Origin: Calditrichota bacterium
GTDB lineage: Bacteria; Zhuqueibacterota; Zhuqueibacteria; Residuimicrobiales; Krinioviventaceae
Length of the DNA: 7,222 bases
Direction: 5' to 3'
Assembly (NCBI GenBank): GCA_003818595.1
Contig: RPQV01000169.1
Span: 1 to 7,222 of the forward strand
Under the pieces are notes generated by a model, which was not told where the DNA came from, ran no database searches, and saw only the letters and a list, made by a program, of their open reading frames with translations. Positions 1 to 6,789 of the stretch are shown here, in pieces. The translations under genes were made by a program, and so were the position numbers. Numbering within the stretch: position 1 is the first letter of the stretch; each line of letters starts with the position of its first letter.

Positions 1-663
1 AAAAATTATCATGTGGAGATGATCGTTGATAATGAGCAGCTCTTCGGCCGCTGTACCTGCCACGTCGGCAATTCTCCCTGTGAACACCAAATCGCTCTGT
101 TACTTTAATGGTTGAACGAATCACCCTCGTTCGTCAGTTATCAAATGCTGCGTAAGGCCATTAAACTTCAGGATAAAAATGCCTTGGCGGACATCTTGAT
201 CAACCTGTGTGAAGCCTTTCCTGATCTCAGCAGACTCTTTGTCAGTACTCCAGGGATGGACGAATTTCAGGTGATAGAGGAGGATGTCGCGGATATTTTT
301 GATTTTCCGCATTCGGAAAAAATAGATCCGCATGAAGTGACGGCTTCTTTTCAAATCCTATTTATTCGAGCGAAAATTCTGCGTAGCGAAGGCAAATACG
401 CTCAAGCCCGAACGATTTATTATAAAGTGCTTCACCGAATTCTAGCATTGCTTGACAGCGATCAATTGAGCTCTCCTTTTCCAGATAATACCATCATGGA
501 CATCGCCGATGATTATGAAGAAATCGCTCTGAACGATGACCGCTTTAATCAATACGCAGAGCAGGTGGAGAAAGAGGTGGAAGAGCTGTTGGGCCATGAC
601 TCGGCAGAAGCCGAAGGTATTTTCTTAGAGCAGCTTAAGGAAAAGCTGACGCTATTAAAATAG
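1..663 (+). pseudogene. SWIM zinc-finger protein, 3' part, interrupted by in-frame TAA
   Basis: The frame is open from the window edge and reads a SWIM zinc finger of the CxCx(n)CxH type: C-T-C at codons 52-60, then C-E-H at 79-87, followed by IALLL. SWIM domains bind zinc and are thought to mediate DNA or protein contacts. A TAA stop at 106-108 follows IALLL directly. The same frame then continues WLNESPSF and 180 more residues of mostly helical, acidic sequence to TAG at 661-663. In related proteins from memory, the zinc finger runs straight into ALLLxWxxxPxxF and a helical tail, so both halves look like one gene with a single nonsense codon and no frameshift. The 5' end lies outside the window. 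The alternatives are a sequencing error, readthrough, or two separately translated pieces. The SWIM call is strong; the protein's role is unknown. Confidence 0.72.
112..663 (+). CDS. Downstream fragment of the SWIM protein (possible re-initiation product)
   Basis: This is the longest intact frame after the TAA: 183 residues from a TTG at 112, three bases past the stop. There is no Shine-Dalgarno sequence before the TTG, so independent translation would need re-initiation by ribosomes stopping at 106-108. The product is soluble, with no signal peptide or membrane segment. Its middle part, around residues 82-112 (FQILFIRAKILRSEGKYAQA), looks like one TPR-like helical hairpin, and the C-terminus (about 145-183) is a charged, probably coiled helix rich in Glu and Lys. 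On its own it lacks the zinc-binding residues. I regard it as the tail of the broken gene rather than a separate one. Confidence 0.4.
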   Translation: MNESPSFVSYQMLRKAIKLQDKNALADILINLCEAFPDLSRLFVSTPGMDEFQVIEEDVADIFDFPHSEKIDPHEVTASFQILFIRAKILRSEGKYAQARTIYYKVLHRILALLDSDQLSSPFPDNTIMDIADDYEEIALNDDRFNQYAEQVEKEVEELLGHDSAEAEGIFLEQLKEKLTLLK

Positions 664-940
664 ATCATACAATAGATCCTCCTTATCTTCGTTTCGTCCT
701 TTTCTCCCCAATATCCATCTTGCAAAGAGAGTGAGACGCTTTGTCATTTTTGCAAAAGCAACGTCATCAAATTCCAGATATTATACCTCGTCAAGCGGCA
801 CATTGCAATATTTGGACTGGTCTTTGCATTAAACATTCAATGTTGAATTCTAGCCGTCTGAAAAGAGCCAAATTGTTTAGTGTAAGGGACAGTTTGTTGC
901 CTCAAAGCAACAGTATTTATGCATTGAAAGGAGATAGGCA
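664..940. other. Non-coding stretch before the lipoprotein gene
   Basis: No convincing gene is seen in these 277 bp. A TTG-initiated frame of 68 codons (741-947) has no ribosome site and no recognisable sequence, and it runs into the next start. The only tidy structure is a 14-bp palindrome at 835-848 (ATTCAA, TG, TTGAAT), about 93 bp before the lipoprotein start, which could be an operator. I found no terminator with a U-tract behind the SWIM gene and no promoter with good -35 and -10 boxes, though the lipoprotein promoter should lie here. Confidence 0.5.
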
Positions 941-1435
941 ATGTTGATAAGCAGAGAAAAATATTACATCCTGATATTATTGTCCGTGGCCATATTTCTT
1001 GCCTGCGGCAAAGACAGCAATCCTGTCAAATCCGGAGATGATGAAAACGGCAGCATCATAAAAGCGGTCGGCTGCGTTTTGAAACAGGCGGACTCTGAAT
1101 TAATCCGAGCTGAAAAAAATAAAATAACCGGCAATATCAGCTTAAAAGAACGAACTGAAACGCCATTATTGAAGCTTTATCTCATTGCTGAAGATGGAAA
1201 ATTATTCCAACCTGAAGAAGGCGAGTATTCCCTTGCATGGGAAGTCGATAAAATGGAGATTGCCGATGTTATTCAATATGAAGCCGATGGCCGCTGGGGA
1301 TTTCACATCAAAGGGTTTGACACTGGCAGCACCTTTGTGGTGTTTAAAATTGTTCATGCCGATCAGACAGACTTTGTTTCGCTCGATCTTCCGATTACGG
1401 TAACTCCCGACAGTGGCGGCGGACTCGGCAAGTAG
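941..1435 (+). CDS. Small secreted lipoprotein, function unknown
   Basis: The 164-residue product starts at an ATG preceded by AAAGGAGA (927-934) at ideal spacing. Residues 1-21 form a type II signal peptide: a short charged start (REK), a hydrophobic core YILILLSVAIF, then FLA-C with Cys22 as the lipidated residue. The Phe at -3 is atypical but common enough outside enterobacteria. Gly at +2 does not suggest inner-membrane retention by the E. coli rule, so the mature protein is probably outer-membrane anchored. After a linker (GKDSNPVKSGDDENG), residues about 40-155 look like a beta-rich domain ending FKIVHADQTDFVSLDLPITVTP. From memory, this pattern (a late FK-x-x-H-x-D-x-x-D-[FY]-x-S element) resembles small lipoproteins of KSB1 and Ignavibacteria-type genomes, some with metal-binding His/Asp; only a few such residues are present here. 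The gene is monocistronic, ending at a strong terminator. Confidence 0.85.
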   Translation: MLISREKYYILILLSVAIFLACGKDSNPVKSGDDENGSIIKAVGCVLKQADSELIRAEKNKITGNISLKERTETPLLKLYLIAEDGKLFQPEEGEYSLAWEVDKMEIADVIQYEADGRWGFHIKGFDTGSTFVVFKIVHADQTDFVSLDLPITVTPDSGGGLGK

Positions 1436-1461
1436 GTCAGGAAATATTGGTACACCAGTAA

Positions 1462-1489
1462 AAAAATGGGATCCTTCGATCCCATTTTT
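1462..1489. terminator. Bidirectional intrinsic terminator between convergent units
   Basis: A perfect 12-bp inverted repeat (AAAAATGGGATC at 1462-1473, GATCCCATTTTT at 1478-1489) closes a 4-base CTTC loop. The A-tract on one side and T-tract on the other provide a U-run for transcripts from either direction. It lies 26 bp past the lipoprotein stop (plus) and 32 bp past the rmlC stop (minus), so it probably ends both transcription units. Confidence 0.88.
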
Positions 1490-1521
1490 CATTCATCAGC
1501 GCTTATCTGCAACAGCATATT

Positions 1522-2085
1522 TCATTTTTTTTCATATTCCAAGTTGTTTTCAGCCAATCTCAACGAAGGATTCTCATTGTCTTTGGCGGACAATATGACG
1601 CGGTTCTCGATGATCGGCCATGCAATGTTGATTTCTGCATCGTTCCAGATAATGCCTCGTTCTGCTTGTGGTGCATAAAAATGAGTGCATTTATAAATAA
1701 ACTCTGCCGATTCACTCAGGACATAAAATCCGTGTGCAAAACCTGCGGGAATATACATGGACAATCGATTTTCGGCAGACAACTCCATCCCAACCCACTT
1801 CGCATACCAGGGCGAACCTCTACGGATATCCACCGCGACATCATAAACCGCTCCTCGAATCACACGAACCAGTTTACCCTGGGCGTACGGATTGAGCTGA
1901 TAATGTAATCCCCTCAATGTACCTTTAATTGAACTGCTCATGTTATCCTGAACAAAGTTTTCACATATGCCCCGTTGAGCGAATAGATCTTGTCGAAACG
2001 TTTCCATAAAATATCCGCGTGCATCGGCAAACAGCCTCGGCTTCATCACCAGAACATCAGGTATTTCAGTCGCGGAAAAATCCAT
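1522..2085 (-). CDS. rmlC: dTDP-4-dehydrorhamnose 3,5-epimerase
   Basis: RmlC (RfbC) is the cytoplasmic cupin enzyme that epimerises C3 and C5 of dTDP-4-keto-6-deoxyglucose on the way to dTDP-L-rhamnose, a donor for surface polysaccharides. The 187-residue length is normal. Family landmarks are in order: FADARGYFMETF (19-30), FVQDNMSSSIKGTLRGLHYQ (44-63), GKLVRVIRGAVYDVAVDIR (70-88), IPAGFAHGF (112-120), FIYKCT (129-134), WNDAEINIAWP (147-157) and LSAKD (165-169). The expected catalytic residues are all present: His61 with Asp169, Lys71 and Tyr131. The ATG is preceded by AAAAGGAG (2099-2092 on the minus strand), which overlaps the stop of the upstream phosphorylase gene. The 12-bp gap suggests translational coupling. 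It is the last gene of the operon. No rmlA, rmlB or rmlD is nearby, so those steps must be encoded elsewhere. A sister function (3- or 5-epimerase for another dTDP-sugar) cannot be excluded. Confidence 0.95.
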   Translation of the reverse strand: MDFSATEIPDVLVMKPRLFADARGYFMETFRQDLFAQRGICENFVQDNMSSSIKGTLRGLHYQLNPYAQGKLVRVIRGAVYDVAVDIRRGSPWYAKWVGMELSAENRLSMYIPAGFAHGFYVLSESAEFIYKCTHFYAPQAERGIIWNDAEINIAWPIIENRVILSAKDNENPSLRLAENNLEYEKK

Positions 2086-2097
2086 TCTTTTCTCCTT

Positions 2098-3411
2098 TTA
2101 CATCTCTGTCGTGATTGATTCGAGGATCAAGTGATCATTCTCAGGTTGAATATTTGAAATGGTAAACGCGTGACTTAATAGGGCGGCAACTTCATCGACC
2201 ACTTTTTCTCTATCAGTATACAACAAAGCCAGACGATCGCCACTCTTGACTCGATCACCCCGTTTGCAGAGCAGCAGCACCCCTGCTTTGTGATCGATGC
2301 GATCTTCGATGACTTGTCTTCCGCCACCAAGTCGTACTACCGCCTGTCCAACGGTCAAGGCATTCAGATCAGCCACATAACCCGAATTTTCCGCAATGAT
2401 GGGGTGAACGATCTTCGCCGAGGGATAGCGCTGCATATGATGCAAAACATCAACATCTCCGCCTTGAGCTTCGACCATTTCGCAAAATTTAATAAAAGCA
2501 GTTCCATTCCTAACCAATACGCTCAGTTTTTCCACTGCTTCATCCCGATTGGTTGCAAGAGCCGCCAACAACAGCATTTCTGCACCAAGTGCGAACGTTA
2601 CCTCCATGACATCTGATGGACCTTCACCATGAAGACAAGAAACAGCCTCCTGGATTTCGAGCCAATTCCCGGCAGCGTATCCCAATGGCTGATCCATGGC
2701 TGTCAATACGACAGACATGGGCAGACGGTGAATGGCTGCGGTTTTTATCATGCTTTCAGCCAATCGGCGCGCTTCGGTAACTGTTTTCATAAAAGCGCCC
2801 TGGCCAACCTTGATATCCAATACCAATCCATCGATCCCCTCCGCTAATTTTTTGCAGAGGATACTGCTGGTGATCAAAGGGACCGACTCAATCGTTGCCG
2901 TGGTATCGCGCAACGCATAGATCTTTTTATCTGCAGGAGCGATAGCCTCCGTTTGGCCGATCATAGATACACCAATTCGTTCGATTTGCTGATAAAATTC
3001 ATCGATTGAGAGTTGAGTACGAAATCCCGGAATCGACTCTAATTTATCCAAAGTGCCACCGCTGTGGCCCAAACTGCGGCCGGAAATCATCGGCACAAGC
3101 GCTCCGGCTGCAGCCACCAGAGGCGCTAGCACTAGCGAAATTTTATCACCAACGCCGCCGGTGCTGTGTTTATCGATCTTTGCCCCTTGGATTCGACTGA
3201 AATTCATGCGCATGCCGGAGTCAAGCATCGACTTGGTGAGTGCAGATGTCTCTTCAAAGTCCATGCCTTTCAAGTAAACGGCCATGAGAAACGCAGCCAT
3301 TTGATAATCAGGGATTCTATTTTTCGAAAAACCGGAGATGATGTATTCGATTTGATCAGCGGTCAGCTTTTTACCATCTCTTTTATCGACCATAATCTGA
3401 TATACATTCAT
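2098..3411 (-). CDS. deoA: Pyrimidine-nucleoside (thymidine) phosphorylase
   Basis: The enzyme cleaves thymidine, deoxyuridine or uridine with phosphate to give the free base and (deoxy)ribose-1-phosphate, a cytosolic salvage step. The phosphate-binding KHSTGGVGDK is at residues 81-90. The family signature SGRSLGHSGGTLDKLE is at 110-125, and the base-binding Arg168, Ser183 and Lys187 lie in YALRDTTATIESVPL and the SSILCKK stretch after it. The C-terminal barrel-sandwich domain carries GVLLLCKRGDRVKSGD. I chose the ATG at 3411-3409 (437 residues, MNVYQIMVDKRDG) because homologues begin there and AAAGGA sits 5 bases upstream; a TTG at 3432 would add seven unlikely residues. The name deoA or pdp depends on base specificity, which I cannot read from sequence. 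It lies 51 bp after the GT-B gene and 12 bp before rmlC. All key residues are intact. Confidence 0.95.
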   Translation of the reverse strand: MNVYQIMVDKRDGKKLTADQIEYIISGFSKNRIPDYQMAAFLMAVYLKGMDFEETSALTKSMLDSGMRMNFSRIQGAKIDKHSTGGVGDKISLVLAPLVAAAGALVPMISGRSLGHSGGTLDKLESIPGFRTQLSIDEFYQQIERIGVSMIGQTEAIAPADKKIYALRDTTATIESVPLITSSILCKKLAEGIDGLVLDIKVGQGAFMKTVTEARRLAESMIKTAAIHRLPMSVVLTAMDQPLGYAAGNWLEIQEAVSCLHGEGPSDVMEVTFALGAEMLLLAALATNRDEAVEKLSVLVRNGTAFIKFCEMVEAQGGDVDVLHHMQRYPSAKIVHPIIAENSGYVADLNALTVGQAVVRLGGGRQVIEDRIDHKAGVLLLCKRGDRVKSGDRLALLYTDREKVVDEVAALLSHAFTISNIQPENDHLILESITTEM

Positions 3412-3462
3412 ACTCGTCCTTTCGATGAGCAAAAACAGAGAAGCGAAAGTGTTTCCGCTGAT

Positions 3463-4542
3463 CTAATCCCCAAATTTGTCCACGATCTTTTCTGAAACAA
3501 CATCAGCACCATCACAACGAATGAACGGCCAATATTTCGATTGAGCGAAAAGATCGTCGAAAGCAGCCTGCCATCTCCCGGCCCAATAATCCTCTTGCGG
3601 AAGCTCACGGCAGACAGCATAATGTTGCAATGCGGCGATCAGAATAGGATCTTCGGCAAAATCCTTTCGGGGAACATAAATTAAAGGAGTTTGGTTGGCA
3701 ATCACTTCTGAAACGAGACTATAGCCTGGCTTGGACAATACCGCATCACATGCATTGAGGATATCTTCAAATGAAAGCACGCCTTCAGGTATCACCAAGC
3801 TATTCTTGAGGGGAATGTTGTTTGACATCTTGATAAACACAATATCATTCATCTGGTTGACCACATCCCATTGCACACCGCTCAGGTCATCATTTCGCAA
3901 TCCCAAAAGCACCCATTTTTGTCTGGTCTCAACAGGAATACCGATTCGTTGTCTTGTCTTCGATGTGCTGATTTTCGATTTACGGGCGACAAGCGGCACA
4001 TCTTCGATCGTTCGAAATGCGGACATATCGCCGTAAAAAGGAATCCGAAAAAGCAAATCAGCTTTTTGATAGGAAGCCCGGATATCTTCAATCACAAAAG
4101 CAAACCGCGGAAATTCATCCAGATACTCCTGATAAATCCAATCCCAGGAAAAGTTGCCAATACCGCAGCACGGCAGAGAACAATGACGTGCGGCATCAAA
4201 AGCCTGGGGTGTAATGTCACTTAGAACCAGATCCGCTGCAATAGAGTCCAGAAATAGTTTTTCCTGATCAATGATCTTTCCCTTTTGCGTGATCAGTTGA
4301 GCGTAGTCAGCCAAGGTGTTGAATTTGTCAGCATAAAAGCTGTTACTTTGCCGCACCCCAAAATCCAACTCGGCATAATGATAATCGACGCCGCTGTGCC
4401 TTGGCTCAAACAACCATTGAGGCGCAGCGGTTCGAACATGCACCTTCACCTTCGGGCGAAGGCGAATGAGTGCCTTGATGATTTCAATATCCCGAACTGC
4501 GTGTCCATAACCATGGCCGGAAATATAAAAAGCCAAATTCAC
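3463..4542 (-). CDS. GT-B glycosyltransferase-like protein, homologue of the L-arabinokinase N-terminal domain
   Basis: The 359-residue cytosolic protein has a two-domain GT-B architecture. The N-terminal half opens with FYISGHGYGHAVRDIEII (5-22), a glycine-rich loop with paired His typical of MurG-like and arabinokinase-N proteins. It then shows SDITPQAFDAA (108-118) and NFSWDWIYQEY (130-140), the latter very close to the NFSWDFIYAEY I recall in plant L-arabinokinase, followed by DLLFRIPFYGDMSAFRTIEDVP (162-183). The C-terminal half has the donor-site-like motif VLSKPGYSLVSEVI (268-281) and PLIYVPRKDFAEDP (286-299). No GHMP kinase domain follows, so it is not itself an arabinokinase. The true substrate of such stand-alone bacterial versions is not known to me. 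The start is GTG (4542-4540), supported by AAAAGGA six bases upstream and by homologues beginning at the same point. The 96-bp gap to the transporter gene contains a structured leader. Confidence 0.85.
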   Translation of the reverse strand: MNLAFYISGHGYGHAVRDIEIIKALIRLRPKVKVHVRTAAPQWLFEPRHSGVDYHYAELDFGVRQSNSFYADKFNTLADYAQLITQKGKIIDQEKLFLDSIAADLVLSDITPQAFDAARHCSLPCCGIGNFSWDWIYQEYLDEFPRFAFVIEDIRASYQKADLLFRIPFYGDMSAFRTIEDVPLVARKSKISTSKTRQRIGIPVETRQKWVLLGLRNDDLSGVQWDVVNQMNDIVFIKMSNNIPLKNSLVIPEGVLSFEDILNACDAVLSKPGYSLVSEVIANQTPLIYVPRKDFAEDPILIAALQHYAVCRELPQEDYWAGRWQAAFDDLFAQSKYWPFIRCDGADVVSEKIVDKFGD

Positions 4543-4545
4543 AAG

Positions 4546-4569
4546 CTATCCTTTTCGTCGCCTATCCAT
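4546..4569 (-). promoter_or_regulatory. Possible 7-codon leader frame (MDRRRKG) in a hairpin before the GT-B gene
   Basis: GAGGAGG (4579-4573 on the minus strand) is followed three bases later by an ATG reading M-D-R-R-R-K-G and then TAG. The stop lies three bases before the GTG start and in the same frame. Its last codons contain the AAAAGGA ribosome site of the GT-B gene. The mini-frame's ribosome site and ATG lie in the 17-base loop of an 8-bp hairpin (TCGCCTGT with ATAGGCGA, one G-U pair; plus-strand arms 4558-4565 and 4583-4590). It could couple or tune translation of the next gene. The 3-base spacing is short, so use of the ATG is uncertain. Confidence 0.3.
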
Positions 4570-4638
4570 AGTCCTCCTCATCACAGGCGATAAGCGTCAA
4601 ATGAAGGAGAGCCGATTTCTTGACCCGAGAGCAGGTAA

Positions 4639-6633
4639 TCATTCAGTCTTGGCTCTCTTCGAGTCCCAGTAGATATATATTGAGATGATCAAAAACATGA
4701 TCAAAGCAAGAACTTGACCTCCGTCGCTTTCAGCCCAGCTTTTTGTAATGATCGGCTTGATCATTTTGAGGTCTTCAAAATTGACGAATTTCAAAAACGC
4801 CGAAATAACACCCATGATTGCCCCGCCGGCAATGAATCCAGAAGCGATGAGCGTCCCTCTTTCACGCCGTTTTGTTGATATCGCGGCATCCTTGCTGCTT
4901 TTGCTCACCAAATGAGCAATAATGCCTCCGGCAAGAATCGGTGCATTCAGCGCGAGGGGAATATACATACCCAGGGCGAAAGCAAGAGGAGGAATCCCGA
5001 TCATTTCCAATATCAGCGCGAAAAAGCCACCGATGATATAAAGCATCCATGGAGCGGGTTGATTAGACATGAGCGGCTTAATGACCGCTGCCATCGCATT
5101 TGCCTGAGGCGCCACTAATGCGTCCTTTCCCACAAAACCATAGGTCTCATTCAGCATCATAATCACCAAGCCGACCGAAGCGGCTGACACCAATGTCCCC
5201 AGGAATTTGAAACGTTGTTGATTAACCGGCGTTGTACCCAACCAATAGCCGATTTTCAGGTCGGTGATAAAACCTCCGGCCATTGATAAGGCCGTGCAAA
5301 CGACACCACCGATAACCAATGCGGACACCATTCCGGTTGTACCCGATAAGCCGACACGCGTGAGGATGATGGACGAAAGAATGAGCGTCATCAGGGTCAT
5401 CCCGGAAACAGGATTCGTTCCCACGATGGCGGTTGCGCGCGCAGCAACCGTAGTGAATAAAAATGCAATGATCAGTACAATTGCCAAGCCAACCAATGCA
5501 TGCAACATGTTTTCTACCACGCCAAACCGAAAAAACAGAAACACCAGAATTGCCGTGAGGGCGATCAACACACCGACTACGCCCATTGGAATATCCCGAT
5601 CAGTTCGCAGAATCGAATTCTGCTGCTCTTTTGATTTTCCGCGAAATATTTCACCAGCAGCCAATTTGAATGCGCCGCCGATGATTTTTGCTGATTTCAA
5701 AATGCCGATAATCCCCGCGATGGCGATTCCGCCGATGCCGATATGGCGGACGTAATTTGCAAATATTTGTTCAGCGGTCATATCCTTGATCAATAAATCA
5801 GCCGTGCTGCCGACAATCACTGGGATGGCCTGACCAAAATAGGAAACAACAGGGACAAAAACGAACCAGGATATAAAGGAACCCGCGGCGATGATTGCCG
5901 CATATTTTAATCCGATAATGTACCCCAGTCCCATGACCGCCGCACCGACATTCAGACTGAACAGCATTTTAAAATTATTGGCAAATCCCTTGAAAACCGG
6001 CAATGCGCGTGAAGTGAATACCTCCGCCCACCAATTAAATGTACCGATAATGAAATCATAAATGCCGCCAATAGCCATTGCTTTCAGCAGCACTTTGGCC
6101 TGATCTCCACCCGCTTCCCCGGCAACCAAGACTTCTGTTGTCGCAGTTGCTTCCGGAAAAGGGAAATTTCCATGCATTTCTTTGACAAAATAACGACGAA
6201 ATGGAATCATAAAAAGAATCCCGAGAAATCCGCCGAATAATGAAGAGAGGAAAATCTGAAAAAATGTCGCCTTCAGTCCCAGGATATAGATAGCCGGAAT
6301 TGTAAAAATTGCACCGGCAACGACAACACCTGAGGCAGCGCCGATTGATTGAATAATGACATTTTCGGATAAAGCATTTTTTCTTCCGCTGAAAACAGAT
6401 AAACCAACAGCCAATATCGCAATAGGGATCGCGGCCTCAAAAACTTGGCCGATTTTTAATCCCAAATATGCAGCAGCCATGGAAAAGAGCGCCGCAAACA
6501 GCAAGCCCCAAAGCAGAGACCAACCGGTGATTTCAGGCAATGGTTTATCATGAGGAACGAGCGGATAATATTCTTCGCCCGGCGCGAGCGGACGATATGC
6601 GTTTTCCGGCAACGATGATTTTAATGGCTCCAT
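4639..6633 (-). CDS. OPT-family oligopeptide transporter
   Basis: The 664-residue inner-membrane protein belongs to the oligopeptide transporter (OPT) family, proton-coupled importers of small peptides or metal chelates. Length is typical of bacterial members. There are about 14-16 hydrophobic segments, beginning at residue 37 after a cytosolic leader. Conserved pieces are visible: SLLWGLLFAALFSMAAAYLG (39-58), GNFPFPEATATTEVL (155-169), GTNPVSGMT (405-413), DLKIGYWLGTTPVNQQ (458-473) and LALNAPILAGGI (560-571). The charged loop at 329-349 probably faces the cytosol. The ATG is preceded by AAGGAG (6644-6639) at 5 bases, and a promoter lies just upstream. It is the first gene of the minus-strand operon. 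The actual substrate (peptide, glutathione-like or metal complex) cannot be told from sequence. Confidence 0.95.
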   Translation of the reverse strand: MEPLKSSLPENAYRPLAPGEEYYPLVPHDKPLPEITGWSLLWGLLFAALFSMAAAYLGLKIGQVFEAAIPIAILAVGLSVFSGRKNALSENVIIQSIGAASGVVVAGAIFTIPAIYILGLKATFFQIFLSSLFGGFLGILFMIPFRRYFVKEMHGNFPFPEATATTEVLVAGEAGGDQAKVLLKAMAIGGIYDFIIGTFNWWAEVFTSRALPVFKGFANNFKMLFSLNVGAAVMGLGYIIGLKYAAIIAAGSFISWFVFVPVVSYFGQAIPVIVGSTADLLIKDMTAEQIFANYVRHIGIGGIAIAGIIGILKSAKIIGGAFKLAAGEIFRGKSKEQQNSILRTDRDIPMGVVGVLIALTAILVFLFFRFGVVENMLHALVGLAIVLIIAFLFTTVAARATAIVGTNPVSGMTLMTLILSSIILTRVGLSGTTGMVSALVIGGVVCTALSMAGGFITDLKIGYWLGTTPVNQQRFKFLGTLVSAASVGLVIMMLNETYGFVGKDALVAPQANAMAAVIKPLMSNQPAPWMLYIIGGFFALILEMIGIPPLAFALGMYIPLALNAPILAGGIIAHLVSKSSKDAAISTKRRERGTLIASGFIAGGAIMGVISAFLKFVNFEDLKMIKPIITKSWAESDGGQVLALIMFLIISIYIYWDSKRAKTE

Positions 6634-6668
6634 TGCGGCTCCTTATGCGTCAATAAATGAATTTTAAA

Positions 6669-6697
6669 AATATAAGCGAAACCTTGTGGAACTGCAA
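6669..6697 (-). promoter_or_regulatory. Candidate sigma70-type promoter of the OPT operon
   Basis: On the minus strand, TTGCAG (6697-6692) is followed by a 17-base spacer and TATATT (6674-6669). This would start transcription about 28 bases before the transporter ATG. The -10 matches 5 of 6 consensus bases, the -35 only 3. A second -10-like TATAAT (6749-6744) has no convincing -35 partner but could serve as an alternative start. Confidence 0.45.
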
Positions 6698-6706
6698 GCG
6701 GAAAAT

Positions 6707-6741
6707 GATGATGCGGATGATGTCTTACCATTCATCATGAA
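6707..6741. promoter_or_regulatory. Direct repeat and small palindrome upstream of the OPT promoter
   Basis: GATGATG occurs twice nine bases apart (6707-6713 and 6716-6722), and TTCATCATGAA (6731-6741) is a palindrome with a single central base. All lie within 45 bp upstream of the -35 box of the minus-strand promoter, where activator or repressor sites are usual. This is suggestive only; the sequence is simple and such repeats can arise by chance. Confidence 0.2.
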
Positions 6742-6789
6742 ACATTATATCCCAAAAGACTCGTATATAAAAAAAACAACGAGGAAATT

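Noticed and set aside
106..108. Stop-codon reassignment as an explanation for the TAA in the SWIM gene
   Set aside because: TAA is used as the normal stop of the phosphorylase gene in the same window, so a recoded TAA is unlikely.
720..770. Repeated TTGCAAA words as a terminator after the SWIM gene
   Set aside because: The possible stems are interrupted and lack a following U-tract.
741..947. 68-codon plus-strand frame before the lipoprotein
   Set aside because: TTG start without a ribosome site, no recognisable composition, and it overlaps the well-supported start of the next gene.
3412..3432. Upstream TTG start for the phosphorylase
   Set aside because: It adds seven residues not expected in the family and would place the clear AAAGGA site inside the gene; the ATG at 3411 fits better.
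3412..3462. Imperfect hairpin and T-run between the GT-B and phosphorylase genes
   Set aside because: The stem (AGCG-G-AAA with TTTCGCT) is short and bulged and the T-run starts several bases later, so I do not call a terminator inside the operon.
5264..5755. 163-codon plus-strand frame inside the transporter gene
   Set aside because: It lies antisense to strongly conserved OPT codons, and its Pro/Thr/Arg-rich composition is a by-product of antisense hydrophobic codons.
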